NCBI RefSeq assembly: GCF_000350085.1
Contig: NZ_CAUM01000134.1
Span: 62,001-126,000 of the forward strand
Source: Mesorhizobium metallidurans STM 2683
GTDB lineage: Bacteria; Pseudomonadota; Alphaproteobacteria; Rhizobiales; Rhizobiaceae
Direction of reading: 5' to 3'
DNA length: 64,000 nucleotides
Below, piece after piece: positions 1 through 8,254 of this stretch. The notes beneath the pieces are model-generated. The model was not told the DNA's origin, searched no databases, and was given only the letters and a program-made list of their open reading frames with translations. The translations under genes were made by a program, and so were the position numbers. The stretch's first letter is position 1, and the number at the start of each line of letters is the position of its first letter.

Positions 1-1317
1 GAAGTGGATTACGTCAGGTTCTTTGGCGAAATCGCCAAATGGGTGGTCGAAATCGACGATGCGTCGCGCATTCCCGAATTTGTCACCCGCGCCTTTGCGG
101 TGGCGACATCCGGCCGGCCCGGCCCGGTGGTGGTCTCGCTGCCCGAAGACATGCTGACCAGCCTGGCCGAGGCGCCTGCAGCCCAGCACTACACGCGCGT
201 CGAAACCTCTCCCGGTGAAGCCGAGCTCGACCGGCTCGAGGCGCTGCTCAATGCCGCGAAACGGCCCGTGGCAATTCTGGGCGGCACGCGTTGGGATGCC
301 AATGCCGTTCAGGAAATGCAGCGCATCGCCGAGGCCTGGTCGCTGCCGGTCGGCTGCTCCTTCCGCCGCCAGATGCTGTTTGATCACCTGCACCCGAACT
401 ACGCCGGCGATGTCGGCATCGGCATCAACCCGAAGCTCGCCACGGCGATCAAAAACGCCGATCTGGTGCTGCTGATCGGTGGCCGCATGGGCGAAATGCC
501 GTCCTCCGACTACACGCTGCTCAAGAGCCCCTATCCCGACCAGACGCTGGTCCATGTCCACGCCGACGCCGGCGAACTCGGCCGCGTCTACCGGCCGACG
601 CTGGCGATCAACGCCTCGCCTTCCGCCTTCGTGCGGTCCTTCGCCAGGAGAAAAGGACCGGCGGCGCCGAACTGGGCCGACGAAACCAGGCGCCTGCACG
701 CAGCCTATCTCGACTGGTCGACACCACCGGAAACCGGCCCGGGTCCGGTACAGATGGGGCCGATCATGAACTATCTCGAAACGGTGCTGCCCGACGACGC
801 CATCCTCACCAATGGCGCCGGCAATTACGCCACCTGGGTTCACCGCTTCCACCGTTCCCGCCGCTTTGCCACGCAGGCGGCACCGACCTCCGGCTCGATG
901 GGCTATGGCACGCCGGCGGCGGTCGCCGCCAAGGAGCTGTTCCCCGATCGCGATGTGATCGCCTTTGCCGGCGACGGCTGCTTCCTGATGAACGGTCAGG
1001 AATTCGCCACCGCCGTGCAATACAATCTCCCGATCGTCGTCATCGTCGTCAACAACGGCATTTACGGCACCATCCGCATGCATCAGGAGCGGGAGTATCC
1101 CGGCCGCGTCGTCGCCACCGATTTGAAAAATCCCGACTTTGCCGCCTTGGCCCGCGCCTATGGCGGCCATGGCGAGACGGTCGACAAGACGGCGGATTTC
1201 GCGCCCGCCTTCGAGCGTGCGCGAGCCAGCGGCAAGCCGTCGATCGTCGAGATCAAGCTCGACCCAGAGGCCATCACGCCGACCCGCACGATGACCCAGA
1301 TTCGCGACAAAACCTGA
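1..1317 (+). CDS. Acetolactate-synthase-like thiamine diphosphate enzyme (5' end outside the window)
   Basis: The reading frame is open at the left edge, so the first 100 or so residues of the PYR domain are missing. What remains is the end of the PYR domain (FGEIAKWV, then a GRPGPVVVSLPEDM stretch typical of acetolactate synthase relatives), the central domain and the PP domain. The PP domain carries the diphosphate/Mg motif GDGCF followed about 25 residues later by NN (IVVNNGIYGTIR). Family members decarboxylate 2-oxo acids and ligate or release the product; the substrate cannot be read from the sequence. No small regulatory subunit is visible downstream. The gene ends with TGA and faces the CHRD gene tail to tail. 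Family assignment is firm; true acetolactate synthase activity is not, because paralogues such as glyoxylate carboligase and sulfoacetaldehyde acetyltransferase share these motifs. Confidence 0.88.
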   Translation, partial: EVDYVRFFGEIAKWVVEIDDASRIPEFVTRAFAVATSGRPGPVVVSLPEDMLTSLAEAPAAQHYTRVETSPGEAELDRLEALLNAAKRPVAILGGTRWDANAVQEMQRIAEAWSLPVGCSFRRQMLFDHLHPNYAGDVGIGINPKLATAIKNADLVLLIGGRMGEMPSSDYTLLKSPYPDQTLVHVHADAGELGRVYRPTLAINASPSAFVRSFARRKGPAAPNWADETRRLHAAYLDWSTPPETGPGPVQMGPIMNYLETVLPDDAILTNGAGNYATWVHRFHRSRRFATQAAPTSGSMGYGTPAAVAAKELFPDRDVIAFAGDGCFLMNGQEFATAVQYNLPIVVIVVNNGIYGTIRMHQEREYPGRVVATDLKNPDFAALARAYGGHGETVDKTADFAPAFERARASGKPSIVEIKLDPEAITPTRTMTQIRDKT

Positions 1318-1344
1318 CAAACAAGACGGTTGCCCTGTTTGTTG

Positions 1345-1788
1345 CTATTCGGCCTTCTCGATCTGTCCGCGGATCTCGCCGTCCTTGTTAGCGGCGGTGT
1401 GGATGTTGATGTAATATTTGCCGGCCATCAGGTCGGCTGCCTGCGCGTCCGTCAGTTCCGCTGAACCTTTGAACGGGCTTTTCGGGGCCCCCTTGAACGG
1501 GATGACAACGTTGGCATTCTCACCCTTTGCCGCCGGGCCGTGAATATGTTCGGCCGTCGCCGGCCCGCTGAGGCCGGCATATTTTACCGCCCAGCTGAGC
1601 CGCTTCGTGGCGGTGTCGAAGACGAGCGCGGCCGAACCCTCGCCTTTCGTGGTGACAGGCGGGCTCTGCTGAGCGCCATCGAGCGTGGCCTTCATCTTCA
1701 CCATGTCGGCCAGGGCCGGTGAAGCACACAGGATGGAAGCCGAGAGGGCCAGCGCCGAAAGCATCGGCGAAAAGGATTGCATGCGCAT
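1345..1788 (-). CDS. Secreted CHRD-domain protein
   Basis: This is a 147-residue exported protein. A Sec signal peptide (MRMQSFSPMLSALALSASIL, cleavage near SPALA-DM) is followed by one CHRD domain covering almost all of the mature chain, with the typical blocks HIHGPA, ANVVIPF and YYINIHT...GEIRGQI. CHRD domains are named after chordin; their role in bacteria is unknown. An ATG at 1800 is in frame, but GGAG at 1795-1798 lies six bases before the ATG at 1788, which therefore is the better start. The gene stands alone between convergent and codirectional neighbours. No function beyond a periplasmic or secreted location is supported. Confidence 0.85.
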   Translation of the reverse strand: MRMQSFSPMLSALALSASILCASPALADMVKMKATLDGAQQSPPVTTKGEGSAALVFDTATKRLSWAVKYAGLSGPATAEHIHGPAAKGENANVVIPFKGAPKSPFKGSAELTDAQAADLMAGKYYINIHTAANKDGEIRGQIEKAE

Positions 1789-1944
1789 GGAAATCTCCAT
1801 TGTCCGGTAGCATCCGCCAAGCTGGATACTACCGCCATAACGCCTGCACGAAACGGATGTTTCCTTGGGGTAACGCCTATTTTACGTCGCAGCAAAAAGG
1901 GGCGGTCGCCCGCCCCCTTTTCGAATTGCTGACCCCAAAGCTTG

Positions 1945-2010
1945 TTGATCGGTCCTATTTGAATCGTCCCTATTTGATCGTCCCTATTTGATCGCCCCTA
2001 TTTGATCGCC
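1945..2010 (-). repeat. 14-bp tandem repeat spanning the stop codon of the binding-protein gene
   Basis: Read on the minus strand, the unit GGCGATCAAATAGG, which contains the last codons and the TAG stop of the upstream gene, is repeated about four times with small changes (GGGCGATCAAATAG, GGACGATCAAATAG, GGACGATTCAAATAG) and then decays. Each copy repeats the TAG, so the extra copies lie in the 3' untranslated region. It looks like slippage or local tandem amplification at the 3' end of the gene. Confidence 0.85.
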
Positions 2011-2969
2011 TTGTCGGTGATGGCGGTCGTGTAGGCGCCGGTCGGCACCTTGGTGATGATCTTCTGGTCGAGCAGCGCCTTGGCGGTGCGCTCGTAGGTC
2101 GTCGGATCGAGCTTGCCGTCGGCATTGTCGATCAGCTTGGCGACTTCGCCCATCATGCGCTTCTGGTGGTTCTCATCCTGACCGCCATTGTCCATGACGA
2201 TGCCGGCCGCCTCGTCCGAATTGTCGACCGCATACTTCCAGCCCTTCATCGAAGCACGCACGAAGCGCACCATCTTGTCCTCGAAGGCCGGATCCTTGAG
2301 CTTGTCCTCGGAGGCATAAAGCCCGTCCTCGAGCAAGTCGTTGCCCATGGCCGAATAGTTGAACACGGTCAGTTCCTCCGGCTTGTAGCCGGCATCGATG
2401 AGCTGCCAGTATTCGTTGTAGGTCATCACCGAGATGCAATCCGCCTGCTTCTGGATCAGCGGCTGCACGTCAAAACTCTGCTTCAGCACGGTGACGCCGT
2501 CCGGGCCGCCCTCGGTCTTCAGGCCGAGCTTGTTCATCCAGGCGTAGAACGGATATTCGTTGCCGAAGAACCAGACGCCGAGCGTACGGCCCTTGAAGTC
2601 CGCTTCGGTCTTGATCGGACCGTCCTTCGGGCAGACCAGCTCCATGCCGGCCTTCTTGAACGGCTGGGCGATGTTGACCAGCGGCACGCCCTTTTCGCGG
2701 GCGGCCAGCGCGCCGCCCATCCAGTCGACGATGACGTCGGCGCCGCCGCCGGCGATCACCTGCTCCGGCGCGATATCGGGACCGCCGGGCTTGATGTCGA
2801 CGTCGAGACCCTCGGCATCGTAGAAGCCCTTGGCCTTGGCGACATAATAGCCGGCGAACTGGGCCTGCGTCACCCATTTCAGCTGCAGCGTCACCTTGTC
2901 GGCCGCCATCGCCTGGAAAGCGGCCAGCGACATCGCGCCGGCCAGTACAGGAATAACAAGTCTTTTCAT
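1998..2969 (-). CDS. ABC importer substrate-binding protein, NMT1/THI5-like (probable pyrimidine-type substrate)
   Basis: The 323-residue precursor has a Sec signal peptide (MKRLVIPVLAGAMSLAAFQAMA-AD). The mature part begins VTLQLKWVTQAQFAGYYVAKAKGFY, the hallmark of the NMT1/THI5-like family that binds thiamine precursors, riboflavin, hydantoins or pyrimidines. It is the last gene of a minus-strand importer cluster (ATPase, two permeases, binding protein) placed next to reductive pyrimidine catabolism genes, so uptake of a pyrimidine or a dihydro or ureido derivative is the natural inference. The start has a purine-rich leader (GAGGGTAAAAAC). The 3' end is tandemly repeated (see the repeat entry). 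Confidence 0.88.
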   Translation of the reverse strand: MKRLVIPVLAGAMSLAAFQAMAADKVTLQLKWVTQAQFAGYYVAKAKGFYDAEGLDVDIKPGGPDIAPEQVIAGGGADVIVDWMGGALAAREKGVPLVNIAQPFKKAGMELVCPKDGPIKTEADFKGRTLGVWFFGNEYPFYAWMNKLGLKTEGGPDGVTVLKQSFDVQPLIQKQADCISVMTYNEYWQLIDAGYKPEELTVFNYSAMGNDLLEDGLYASEDKLKDPAFEDKMVRFVRASMKGWKYAVDNSDEAAGIVMDNGGQDENHQKRMMGEVAKLIDNADGKLDPTTYERTAKALLDQKIITKVPTGAYTTAITDKAIK

Positions 2970-3008
2970 GTTTTTACCCTCTGAAGTTAGTGCCCTTAAC
3001 CCACCGCC

Positions 3009-4145
3009 CTATCCACCACGGACAGAAGGGTGCCAAAACGTGACGGCTCTCTCGAAAAGAGCGACCACGCCATAAAAGACCGAACCCGCAAGTGCTGCAA
3101 CTGCGATTTCGGCCCAGACCATGTCGATGTTCATCCGCCCCACCTCGGTCGAAATGCGGAATCCCATGCCGACGACAGGCGTGCCGAAGAACTCGGCGAC
3201 GATGGCGCCGATCAGCGCCAGCGTCGAATTGATCTTCAGCGCGTTGAAGATGAAGGGGGCCGCCGCCGGCAGCCGGAGCTTGAACAGCGTCTGCCAGTAG
3301 CCCGAGGCATAGGTGCGCATCAGGTCGCGCTCCATATGCCCGGAAGCGGCGAGCCCGGCGACGGTGTTCACCAGCATCGGGAAGAAGGTCATGATTATGA
3401 CCACCGCCGCCTTGGACTGCCAGTCGAAGCCGAACCACATGACCATGATCGGCGCCACGCCGATGATCGGCAGCGCCGAGACCATGTTTCCGATCGGCAG
3501 CAGGCCACGGCGGAAGAACGGCACGCGGTCGGCAAGGATGGCGGTGAGAAACCCGGCGCCGCTGCCGACGACATAGCCAAAAATCACCGCCTTGAAGATG
3601 GTCTGGCGCACATCGGCCGCCAGGATCGGCAAAGAATTGGCGATGCGCGCACCGACGGCGCTTGGCGGCGGCAGCAGGATGAACGGGATGCCGGCGCCCC
3701 TGGTGATCGCTTCCCAGAGGATCAGTATCCAGGCGCCGAAGATCGCCGGGATGATCAGGCGCAGTGCCGTCCGTGCCCACTTCTCGGTGGGGCGCAATGA
3801 GGACAGCAACGCCACGCAACGCCAGGCGAGCAGCCAGGCCGCGGCAAGCAGCAGGAAGAACGATATGCGGGCGGTTCCCTCGTTCCCTGCCAGCCCATGC
3901 AGCAGCGCCCAGACAGCGCCATGCGCCCCAATGAACAGACAGGTCGCCGCGATTGCGGGTGGAAATCGATCCATCTGGATCGCCAACAACAGCAGGATGA
4001 AGATCAAAGCCACCGTGGCGATGCCATAGCCAGGCGTGACTGCGGCAAGCGGCCCCGAAAAAACAGCGCCCGCAAGGAGTGCAAGCGCGGCAAACCCCTG
4101 CCAGGAACGAGGCGTGATCGACGACAGGCTCAGAAGTGAACTCAT
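3009..4145 (-). CDS. ABC importer permease, long form with extra N-terminal membrane segments
   Basis: This is a 378-residue inner-membrane protein. The last 250 or so residues are a standard BPD_transp_1 permease of the taurine/nitrate/THI5 type. The EAA-loop region contains DLMRTYASGYWQTLFKLRLPAA. About 120 residues with roughly four extra hydrophobic segments precede it, making it longer than its partner. Its start codon overlaps the stop of the upstream permease gene by four bases (ATGA at 4142-4145), showing translational coupling. It should pair with the 292-residue permease as a heterodimer. The substrate is inferred only from neighbours. Confidence 0.87.
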   Translation of the reverse strand: MSSLLSLSSITPRSWQGFAALALLAGAVFSGPLAAVTPGYGIATVALIFILLLLAIQMDRFPPAIAATCLFIGAHGAVWALLHGLAGNEGTARISFFLLLAAAWLLAWRCVALLSSLRPTEKWARTALRLIIPAIFGAWILILWEAITRGAGIPFILLPPPSAVGARIANSLPILAADVRQTIFKAVIFGYVVGSGAGFLTAILADRVPFFRRGLLPIGNMVSALPIIGVAPIMVMWFGFDWQSKAAVVIIMTFFPMLVNTVAGLAASGHMERDLMRTYASGYWQTLFKLRLPAAAPFIFNALKINSTLALIGAIVAEFFGTPVVGMGFRISTEVGRMNIDMVWAEIAVAALAGSVFYGVVALFERAVTFWHPSVRGG

Positions 4146-5020
4146 GCCGGCCTCCCGCCCATGGCACGGTCGACGAGGCGCCCGGCAATGCCGACGACCA
4201 TGACCAGCAACGCCGCCACCACCGAGCCGGCGACCAGAGCCGACCAGATATCGATGGTCTGGCTGTAATAGGCGCCGGCAAGCAGCTTGGCGCCGATGCC
4301 GGCGACCGCACCCGTCGGCAACTCACCGACGATGGCGCCGACCAGGCTGGCGGCCACCGCCACCTTCATTGAGGTGAACAGGAACGGCACCGAAGCCGGC
4401 ACGCGCAATTTCCAGAAGGTCTGCGCGCGGCTGGCATTATAGGTGTGCATCAGGTCGAGATGCATGATCTCCGGCGAACGCAGCCCCTTCACCATGCCGA
4501 CAGCCACCGGGAAGAACGACAGATAGGTCGAGATCAGTGCCTTCGGGATAAGGCCGGTGATACCGATCGCCGCCAGCACGACGATGATCATCGGCGCCAC
4601 CGCCAGGATCGGGATGGTCTGCGAGGCGATGATCCACGGCATCAGGCTGCGGTCGAGCGTCGCCACATGCACGATGCCGACAGCGATGACGATGCCGAGC
4701 GCCGTGCCGAAGGCGAAGCCGAGCAGCGTCGAGGACAGCGTCACCCAGGCATTGTAGATCAGGCTGCGGCTTGAGGTGACAGGCCGCAGGAAGGTGTTCT
4801 CGAAGAAGTTCACCGCCACCTGATGCGGCGCCGGCAATGTCGGCTTCGGCTGCGCCAGCGTCTTGCCGATGAATTCGACAACGCCTGGCGTCTCGTTGGC
4901 GCGCCGGTCGAGATCACGCTGGAACGGCGTGTTGAGGATGACGGCAAAGACATACCAGACCACCACGATGCCCACGAGAATCGAGGTCACCGGGATAAGC
5001 TTGTCGCGGAAGGAGTCCAT
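4142..5020 (-). CDS. ABC importer permease
   Basis: This 292-residue inner-membrane permease has one N-terminal segment (VTSILVGIVVVWYVFAVIL), a periplasmic stretch, then the BPD_transp_1 core. The EAA loop region reads DLMHTYNASRAQTFWKLRVPAS, nearly matching its partner permease. It overlaps the downstream permease gene by four bases. About 370 bases with palindromic repeats separate it from the ATPase gene upstream, so transcription may depend on read-through of those repeats. Confidence 0.88.
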   Translation of the reverse strand: MDSFRDKLIPVTSILVGIVVVWYVFAVILNTPFQRDLDRRANETPGVVEFIGKTLAQPKPTLPAPHQVAVNFFENTFLRPVTSSRSLIYNAWVTLSSTLLGFAFGTALGIVIAVGIVHVATLDRSLMPWIIASQTIPILAVAPMIIVVLAAIGITGLIPKALISTYLSFFPVAVGMVKGLRSPEIMHLDLMHTYNASRAQTFWKLRVPASVPFLFTSMKVAVAASLVGAIVGELPTGAVAGIGAKLLAGAYYSQTIDIWSALVAGSVVAALLVMVVGIAGRLVDRAMGGRPA

Positions 5021-5068
5021 CTAGCAGGCCTCGCCAGTTCGGCACGCTCTGTGCGACGGGAGCGGCAA

Positions 5069-5314
5069 CCACGCTTTCGTCATCCTAGGGCGAAGCACCC
5101 GCGAAGCGGCGTGCGTAGACCCTAGGATCCATGCCGTGACGTTGGCCGAAAAGCCCAGACGGTTCAGAATGTCTGCGACTCGAGTCCCAACGGTCGATGT
5201 TGCCTTCGGATCACTGTTCCGCACCGTCGCAAAGTGGAGAGGTAACGGCATGGATCCTAGGGTCTGCGCCGCGTCGCTTCGCTCCTTGCTTCGCCCTAGG
5301 ATGACGAAGGCGTG
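5069..5314. repeat. Long imperfect inverted repeat with CCTAGG cores (RIME-like)
   Basis: Left arm 5069-5140 and right arm 5242-5314 are reverse complements over about 70 bp with roughly eight differences. Both contain TCATCCTAGGGCGAAGCA and ACCCTAGGATCCATGCCG. They enclose about 100 bp of unrelated sequence. The element fills the ATPase-permease gap together with the next repeat. It resembles intergenic mosaic elements of rhizobia; the class name is an inference. The 5021-5393 gap holds no gene I can support. Confidence 0.85.
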
Positions 5315-5319
5315 GTTAG

Positions 5320-5381
5320 CCGCCCCCTCACCCGACCTCCGCTTCGCTCCGGCCACCCTCTCCCCGTCGGGGAGAGGAGGA
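5320..5381. repeat. GC-rich palindromic intergenic element
   Basis: The segment has the layout CCCCCTCACCCGACC, GCTTCGCTCCGGCCACC, then a short hairpin CTCTCCCCGTCGGGGAGAG. The same layout with the same key words (ACCCGACC, GCTTCGC, GGCCACCCTC) forms the arms of the inverted repeat around the DUF559 gene near 10.2-10.6 kb, so both belong to one repeat family. Confidence 0.75.
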
Positions 5382-5393
5382 ATCTTATCCCGC

Positions 5394-6185
5394 TCAATCC
5401 TCATAGCTATGCCCGGCGTGAAGGCCGTCGCGGACGCGCGCCGCGATCGCCAGGAACTCCGGCGTCTCGCGGATATGCAGCGGCCGCTGCCTGGGCAGCG
5501 TCGAGGAGATGACGTCGCTGACGCGGCCCGGCCGCGGCGACATGACGACGATCCGGGTCGACAGATAGACCGCCTCGGGAATCGAGTGGGTGACGAAGCA
5601 GATGGTCTTGTTGGTGCGCTCCCACAGCTCCAGAAGCTGTTTGTTGAGATGGTCGCGCACGATCTCGTCCAGCGCGCCGAACGGCTCGTCCATCAACAGC
5701 AGATCGGCATCGAAGGCGAGCGCCCGCGCGATCGAGGCGCGCTGCTGCATGCCGCCCGAAAGCTGCCAGGGATATTTCTTCTCGAAGCCGGAGAGATTGA
5801 CGAGGTCGAGCGTGCGCTTGATGCGTTCCGCCTGCTCAGCCTTGGAGAGACCGATGACCTCCAAGGGCAGTCCCACATTGCGCTCGATCGTGCGCCAGGG
5901 AAAAAGCGCCGCCGCCTGGAAGACATAGCCATAAGCGCGCTTTTCGCGCGCCTGCTCCGGCGTCATGCCGTTGACGGAAATGGTTCCCGAAGTCGGTTTC
6001 TCCAGATCGGCGATCACCCTGAGCAAGGTCGTCTTGCCGCAGCCGGACGGCCCAATGAAGGAGACGAATTCGCCCTTGCCGATGGTCAGGTCGACATCTG
6101 TCAGCGCTTGCACCGGGCCATCATTGGTGCTGAAGGTGAGGCCAAGCTTGCTTGCCGAAACGACGGCTGGCGATGCTCCCGTCAT
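5394..6185 (-). CDS. ABC importer ATPase (nitrate/taurine/pyrimidine type)
   Basis: The 263-residue cytoplasmic ATPase has Walker A GPSGCGKTT, Q-loop VFQAAALFPW, signature LSGGMQQR, Walker B LLLMDEPFGALD and the switch histidine in CFVTHS. It energises the two permeases downstream. A longer frame reaches 6314, but it would run into the divergent cupin gene. The ATG at 6185 gives the family's usual length with GGCAGG about ten bases ahead, so I chose it. It is the first gene of the importer cluster. Confidence 0.88.
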   Translation of the reverse strand: MTGASPAVVSASKLGLTFSTNDGPVQALTDVDLTIGKGEFVSFIGPSGCGKTTLLRVIADLEKPTSGTISVNGMTPEQAREKRAYGYVFQAAALFPWRTIERNVGLPLEVIGLSKAEQAERIKRTLDLVNLSGFEKKYPWQLSGGMQQRASIARALAFDADLLLMDEPFGALDEIVRDHLNKQLLELWERTNKTICFVTHSIPEAVYLSTRIVVMSPRPGRVSDVISSTLPRQRPLHIRETPEFLAIAARVRDGLHAGHSYED

Positions 6186-6297
6186 CGGCTGCGGCCTGCC
6201 TTGACGCACCGATACGCCGGATGAAATGCGGTTGTTTTTGCGTTTGCGTTGATGTCCATTCGTCTCGCCCAATTGACCGTCAAACGGAAGGTCTCCG

Positions 6298-6702
6298 ATG
6301 TCGTCCAAACCCACTTGTCATCTTATCCGTCCCGAAAGCACTTATGAAGGCAAGCAGGGACTGACCTATTTTGCCGGCATTGCTACTGAGACCGTCGGCT
6401 CTGCCGGCATCTGCATGCACATTCTCACCATGCCGCCCGGCGCCCGCGCCAAGGCGCATATGCATGAAAGCCATGAAACGGCGATCTACATGCTCTCCGG
6501 CGAGGTGCATACCTGGTATGGCGACCGGCTCGAACAGCATATCGTCGTCAAGGCAGGTGACCTCTTCTACATCCCGGCCGGCGTGCCGCATCTGTCCGCC
6601 AATCTGAGCGACAGCCCCTCTTCGGCGGTCATCGCCCGCACCGATCCTAACGAGCAGGAAAGCGTCGTCCTGCTGCCGGAACTGGATGCGCTGGTCGCCT
6701 GA
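6298..6702 (+). CDS. Small cupin-domain protein
   Basis: This 134-residue single-domain cupin has the metal-binding blocks HMHESHETAIYMLSGE and, further on, PAGVPH. GGAAGG lies about seven bases before the ATG. It is divergent from the importer ATPase and convergent with dihydropyrimidinase, inside the pyrimidine locus. Small cupins may act as isomerases, dioxygenases or ligand sensors. A role with an unstable intermediate of pyrimidine breakdown is possible but purely contextual. Confidence 0.82.
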   Translation: MSSKPTCHLIRPESTYEGKQGLTYFAGIATETVGSAGICMHILTMPPGARAKAHMHESHETAIYMLSGEVHTWYGDRLEQHIVVKAGDLFYIPAGVPHLSANLSDSPSSAVIARTDPNEQESVVLLPELDALVA

Positions 6703-6719
6703 GGCGAAAATCAAGCAGC

Positions 6720-8171
6720 TCAAACCCCGGTCGCCGGAATGCCCGTGCGTTCCACCTTGCGCGGCGCGGAAATCTCCTTCCACGTCGACAGCGCCCGGTT
6801 GACCGCCGCGTTCGGCTCGCGGCCGACGAACTCGCCATGGCCTGGCTTTGCCTTGACCTCGGCTTCCTCGATCGACAATTCGCCGCGCGAGAACACGAAG
6901 CGCGGCAGGCCGGTCACCTCAAAACCTTCGAAGACGTTGTAGTCGATCACCGATTGCTGCTTCTTGGCCGTGATCTTCTTCTTGCGCTTCGGGTCCCAGA
7001 CGACGATGTCGGCATCCGCGCCTTCGACGATGGCGCCCTTTTTCGGATACATGTTGAGGATCTTGGCGATGTTGGTCGAGGTCACGGCGACGAACTCGTT
7101 CATCGTCAGCCGGCCGGTGTTGACGCCTGTCGTCCATAGCATCGGCAAACGGTCCTCGAGCCCGCCAGTGCCGTTCGGGATCTTGGTGAAATCGCCGACG
7201 CCATTGCGTTTCTGCTTTGTGGTGAAGGCGCAATGGTCGGTCGCCACCACTTGCAGCGATCCGGCTTGCAGGCCGGCCCACAGCGAGTCCTGGTGCAGTT
7301 TGTTGCGGAAGGGCGGGCTCATCACGCGGCGCGCCGCATGATCCCAGTCCTTGTTGAAATATTCGCTTTCGTCGAGCGTCAGATGCTGGATCAGCGGCTC
7401 GCCGAACACCCGCATGCCCTTTTGCCGCGCGCGGCGAATGGCTTCGTGGCTCTGCTCGCACGAGACATGCACGACATAGAGCGGCACGCCGGCCATGTCG
7501 GCGATCATGATGGCGCGGTTGGTTGCCTCGCCTTCCACTTCCGGCGGGCGCGAATAGGCGTGTCCTTCAGGGCCATTGTTGCCGGCGGCGAGCAGCTTCT
7601 GCGACAGGGCGGCAACCACGTCGCCGTTCTCAGCATGGACCAGCGGCAGCGCGCCGAGATCGGCGCAGCGCTGGAACGACGCATACATCTCGTCGTCATC
7701 GACCATCAGCGCGCCCTTGTAGGCCATGAAATGCTTGAACGAGGTGATGCCCTTGTCGACGACGGTGGCCATCTCGTCGAACACCTGCTTGCCCCACCAG
7801 GTGATCGCCATGTGGAAGGAGTAGTCGCAGGACGCCTTCGAGGTTTTGTTGTCCCACATCTGCAGGGCCTCCAGCAGCGACTGCTGCGGCGAAGGCAGGC
7901 AGAAGTCGACCACCATCGTCGTGCCGCCAGACAAGGCCGCGCGCGTGCCGCTCTCGAAATCGTCGGCCGAATAAGTGCCCATGAACGGCATTTCGAGATG
8001 GGTGTGCGGGTCGATGCCGCCGGGCATGACGTAGCAGCCGGTGGCGTCGAACTCATGGTCGCCGTGCAGGTTCGAGCCGATGGCGACGATCCTGCCATGC
8101 TGCATCAGCAAATCGGCCTTCCAGGTGCGGTCGGCGGTGACGATGGTGCCGTTTCGGATGACTTTGGTCAT
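6720..8171 (-). CDS. hydA: Dihydropyrimidinase (hydantoinase family)
   Basis: This enzyme hydrolyses dihydrouracil or dihydrothymine to N-carbamoyl-beta-alanine or its methyl derivative, step two of the reductive pathway. The 483-residue protein shows the binuclear-zinc amidohydrolase set: GGIDPHTHLEMPF, the lysine that becomes carboxylated in SFKHFMAYKG, HAENGD, HVSCEQS and ATDHCAFT. The frame stays open to 8363, but the ATG at 8171 follows AAGGGA and begins the conserved TKVIRNGTIVTAD strand, so the upstream part is not coding. It lies downstream of a DUF559 gene in the minus-strand catabolic cluster. Confidence 0.93.
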   Translation of the reverse strand: MTKVIRNGTIVTADRTWKADLLMQHGRIVAIGSNLHGDHEFDATGCYVMPGGIDPHTHLEMPFMGTYSADDFESGTRAALSGGTTMVVDFCLPSPQQSLLEALQMWDNKTSKASCDYSFHMAITWWGKQVFDEMATVVDKGITSFKHFMAYKGALMVDDDEMYASFQRCADLGALPLVHAENGDVVAALSQKLLAAGNNGPEGHAYSRPPEVEGEATNRAIMIADMAGVPLYVVHVSCEQSHEAIRRARQKGMRVFGEPLIQHLTLDESEYFNKDWDHAARRVMSPPFRNKLHQDSLWAGLQAGSLQVVATDHCAFTTKQKRNGVGDFTKIPNGTGGLEDRLPMLWTTGVNTGRLTMNEFVAVTSTNIAKILNMYPKKGAIVEGADADIVVWDPKRKKKITAKKQQSVIDYNVFEGFEVTGLPRFVFSRGELSIEEAEVKAKPGHGEFVGREPNAAVNRALSTWKEISAPRKVERTGIPATGV

Positions 8172-8254
8172 TTTCTTGTTCCCTTGTTCTCTTCGCGCTT
8201 CTTGTGAGCGCCTTGCTTGGGTCGGTTCAGGATCGAGAAACCCCTGAACGGCCT

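Noticed and set aside
1945..2010. A small CRISPR array
   Set aside because: The unit is 14 bp with no unique spacers and it repeats the gene's own 3' end, so it is a simple tandem repeat.
2970..3008. A thiamine (TPP) riboswitch in the THI5-like importer locus
   Set aside because: The gap before the binding-protein gene is only 39 bases, and I see no conserved thi-box words there or before the ATPase gene.
2974..4326. A 450-codon minus-strand frame overlapping both importer permeases
   Set aside because: It lies in the wrong frame across two clear permeases, is arginine and alanine rich and shows no membrane or catalytic pattern of its own.
6273..6283. TTGACCGTCAA as a third RutR box in front of the cupin gene and importer
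   Set aside because: It is an 11-bp dyad with the wrong spacing for the 16-bp RutR site; at most a half-site.
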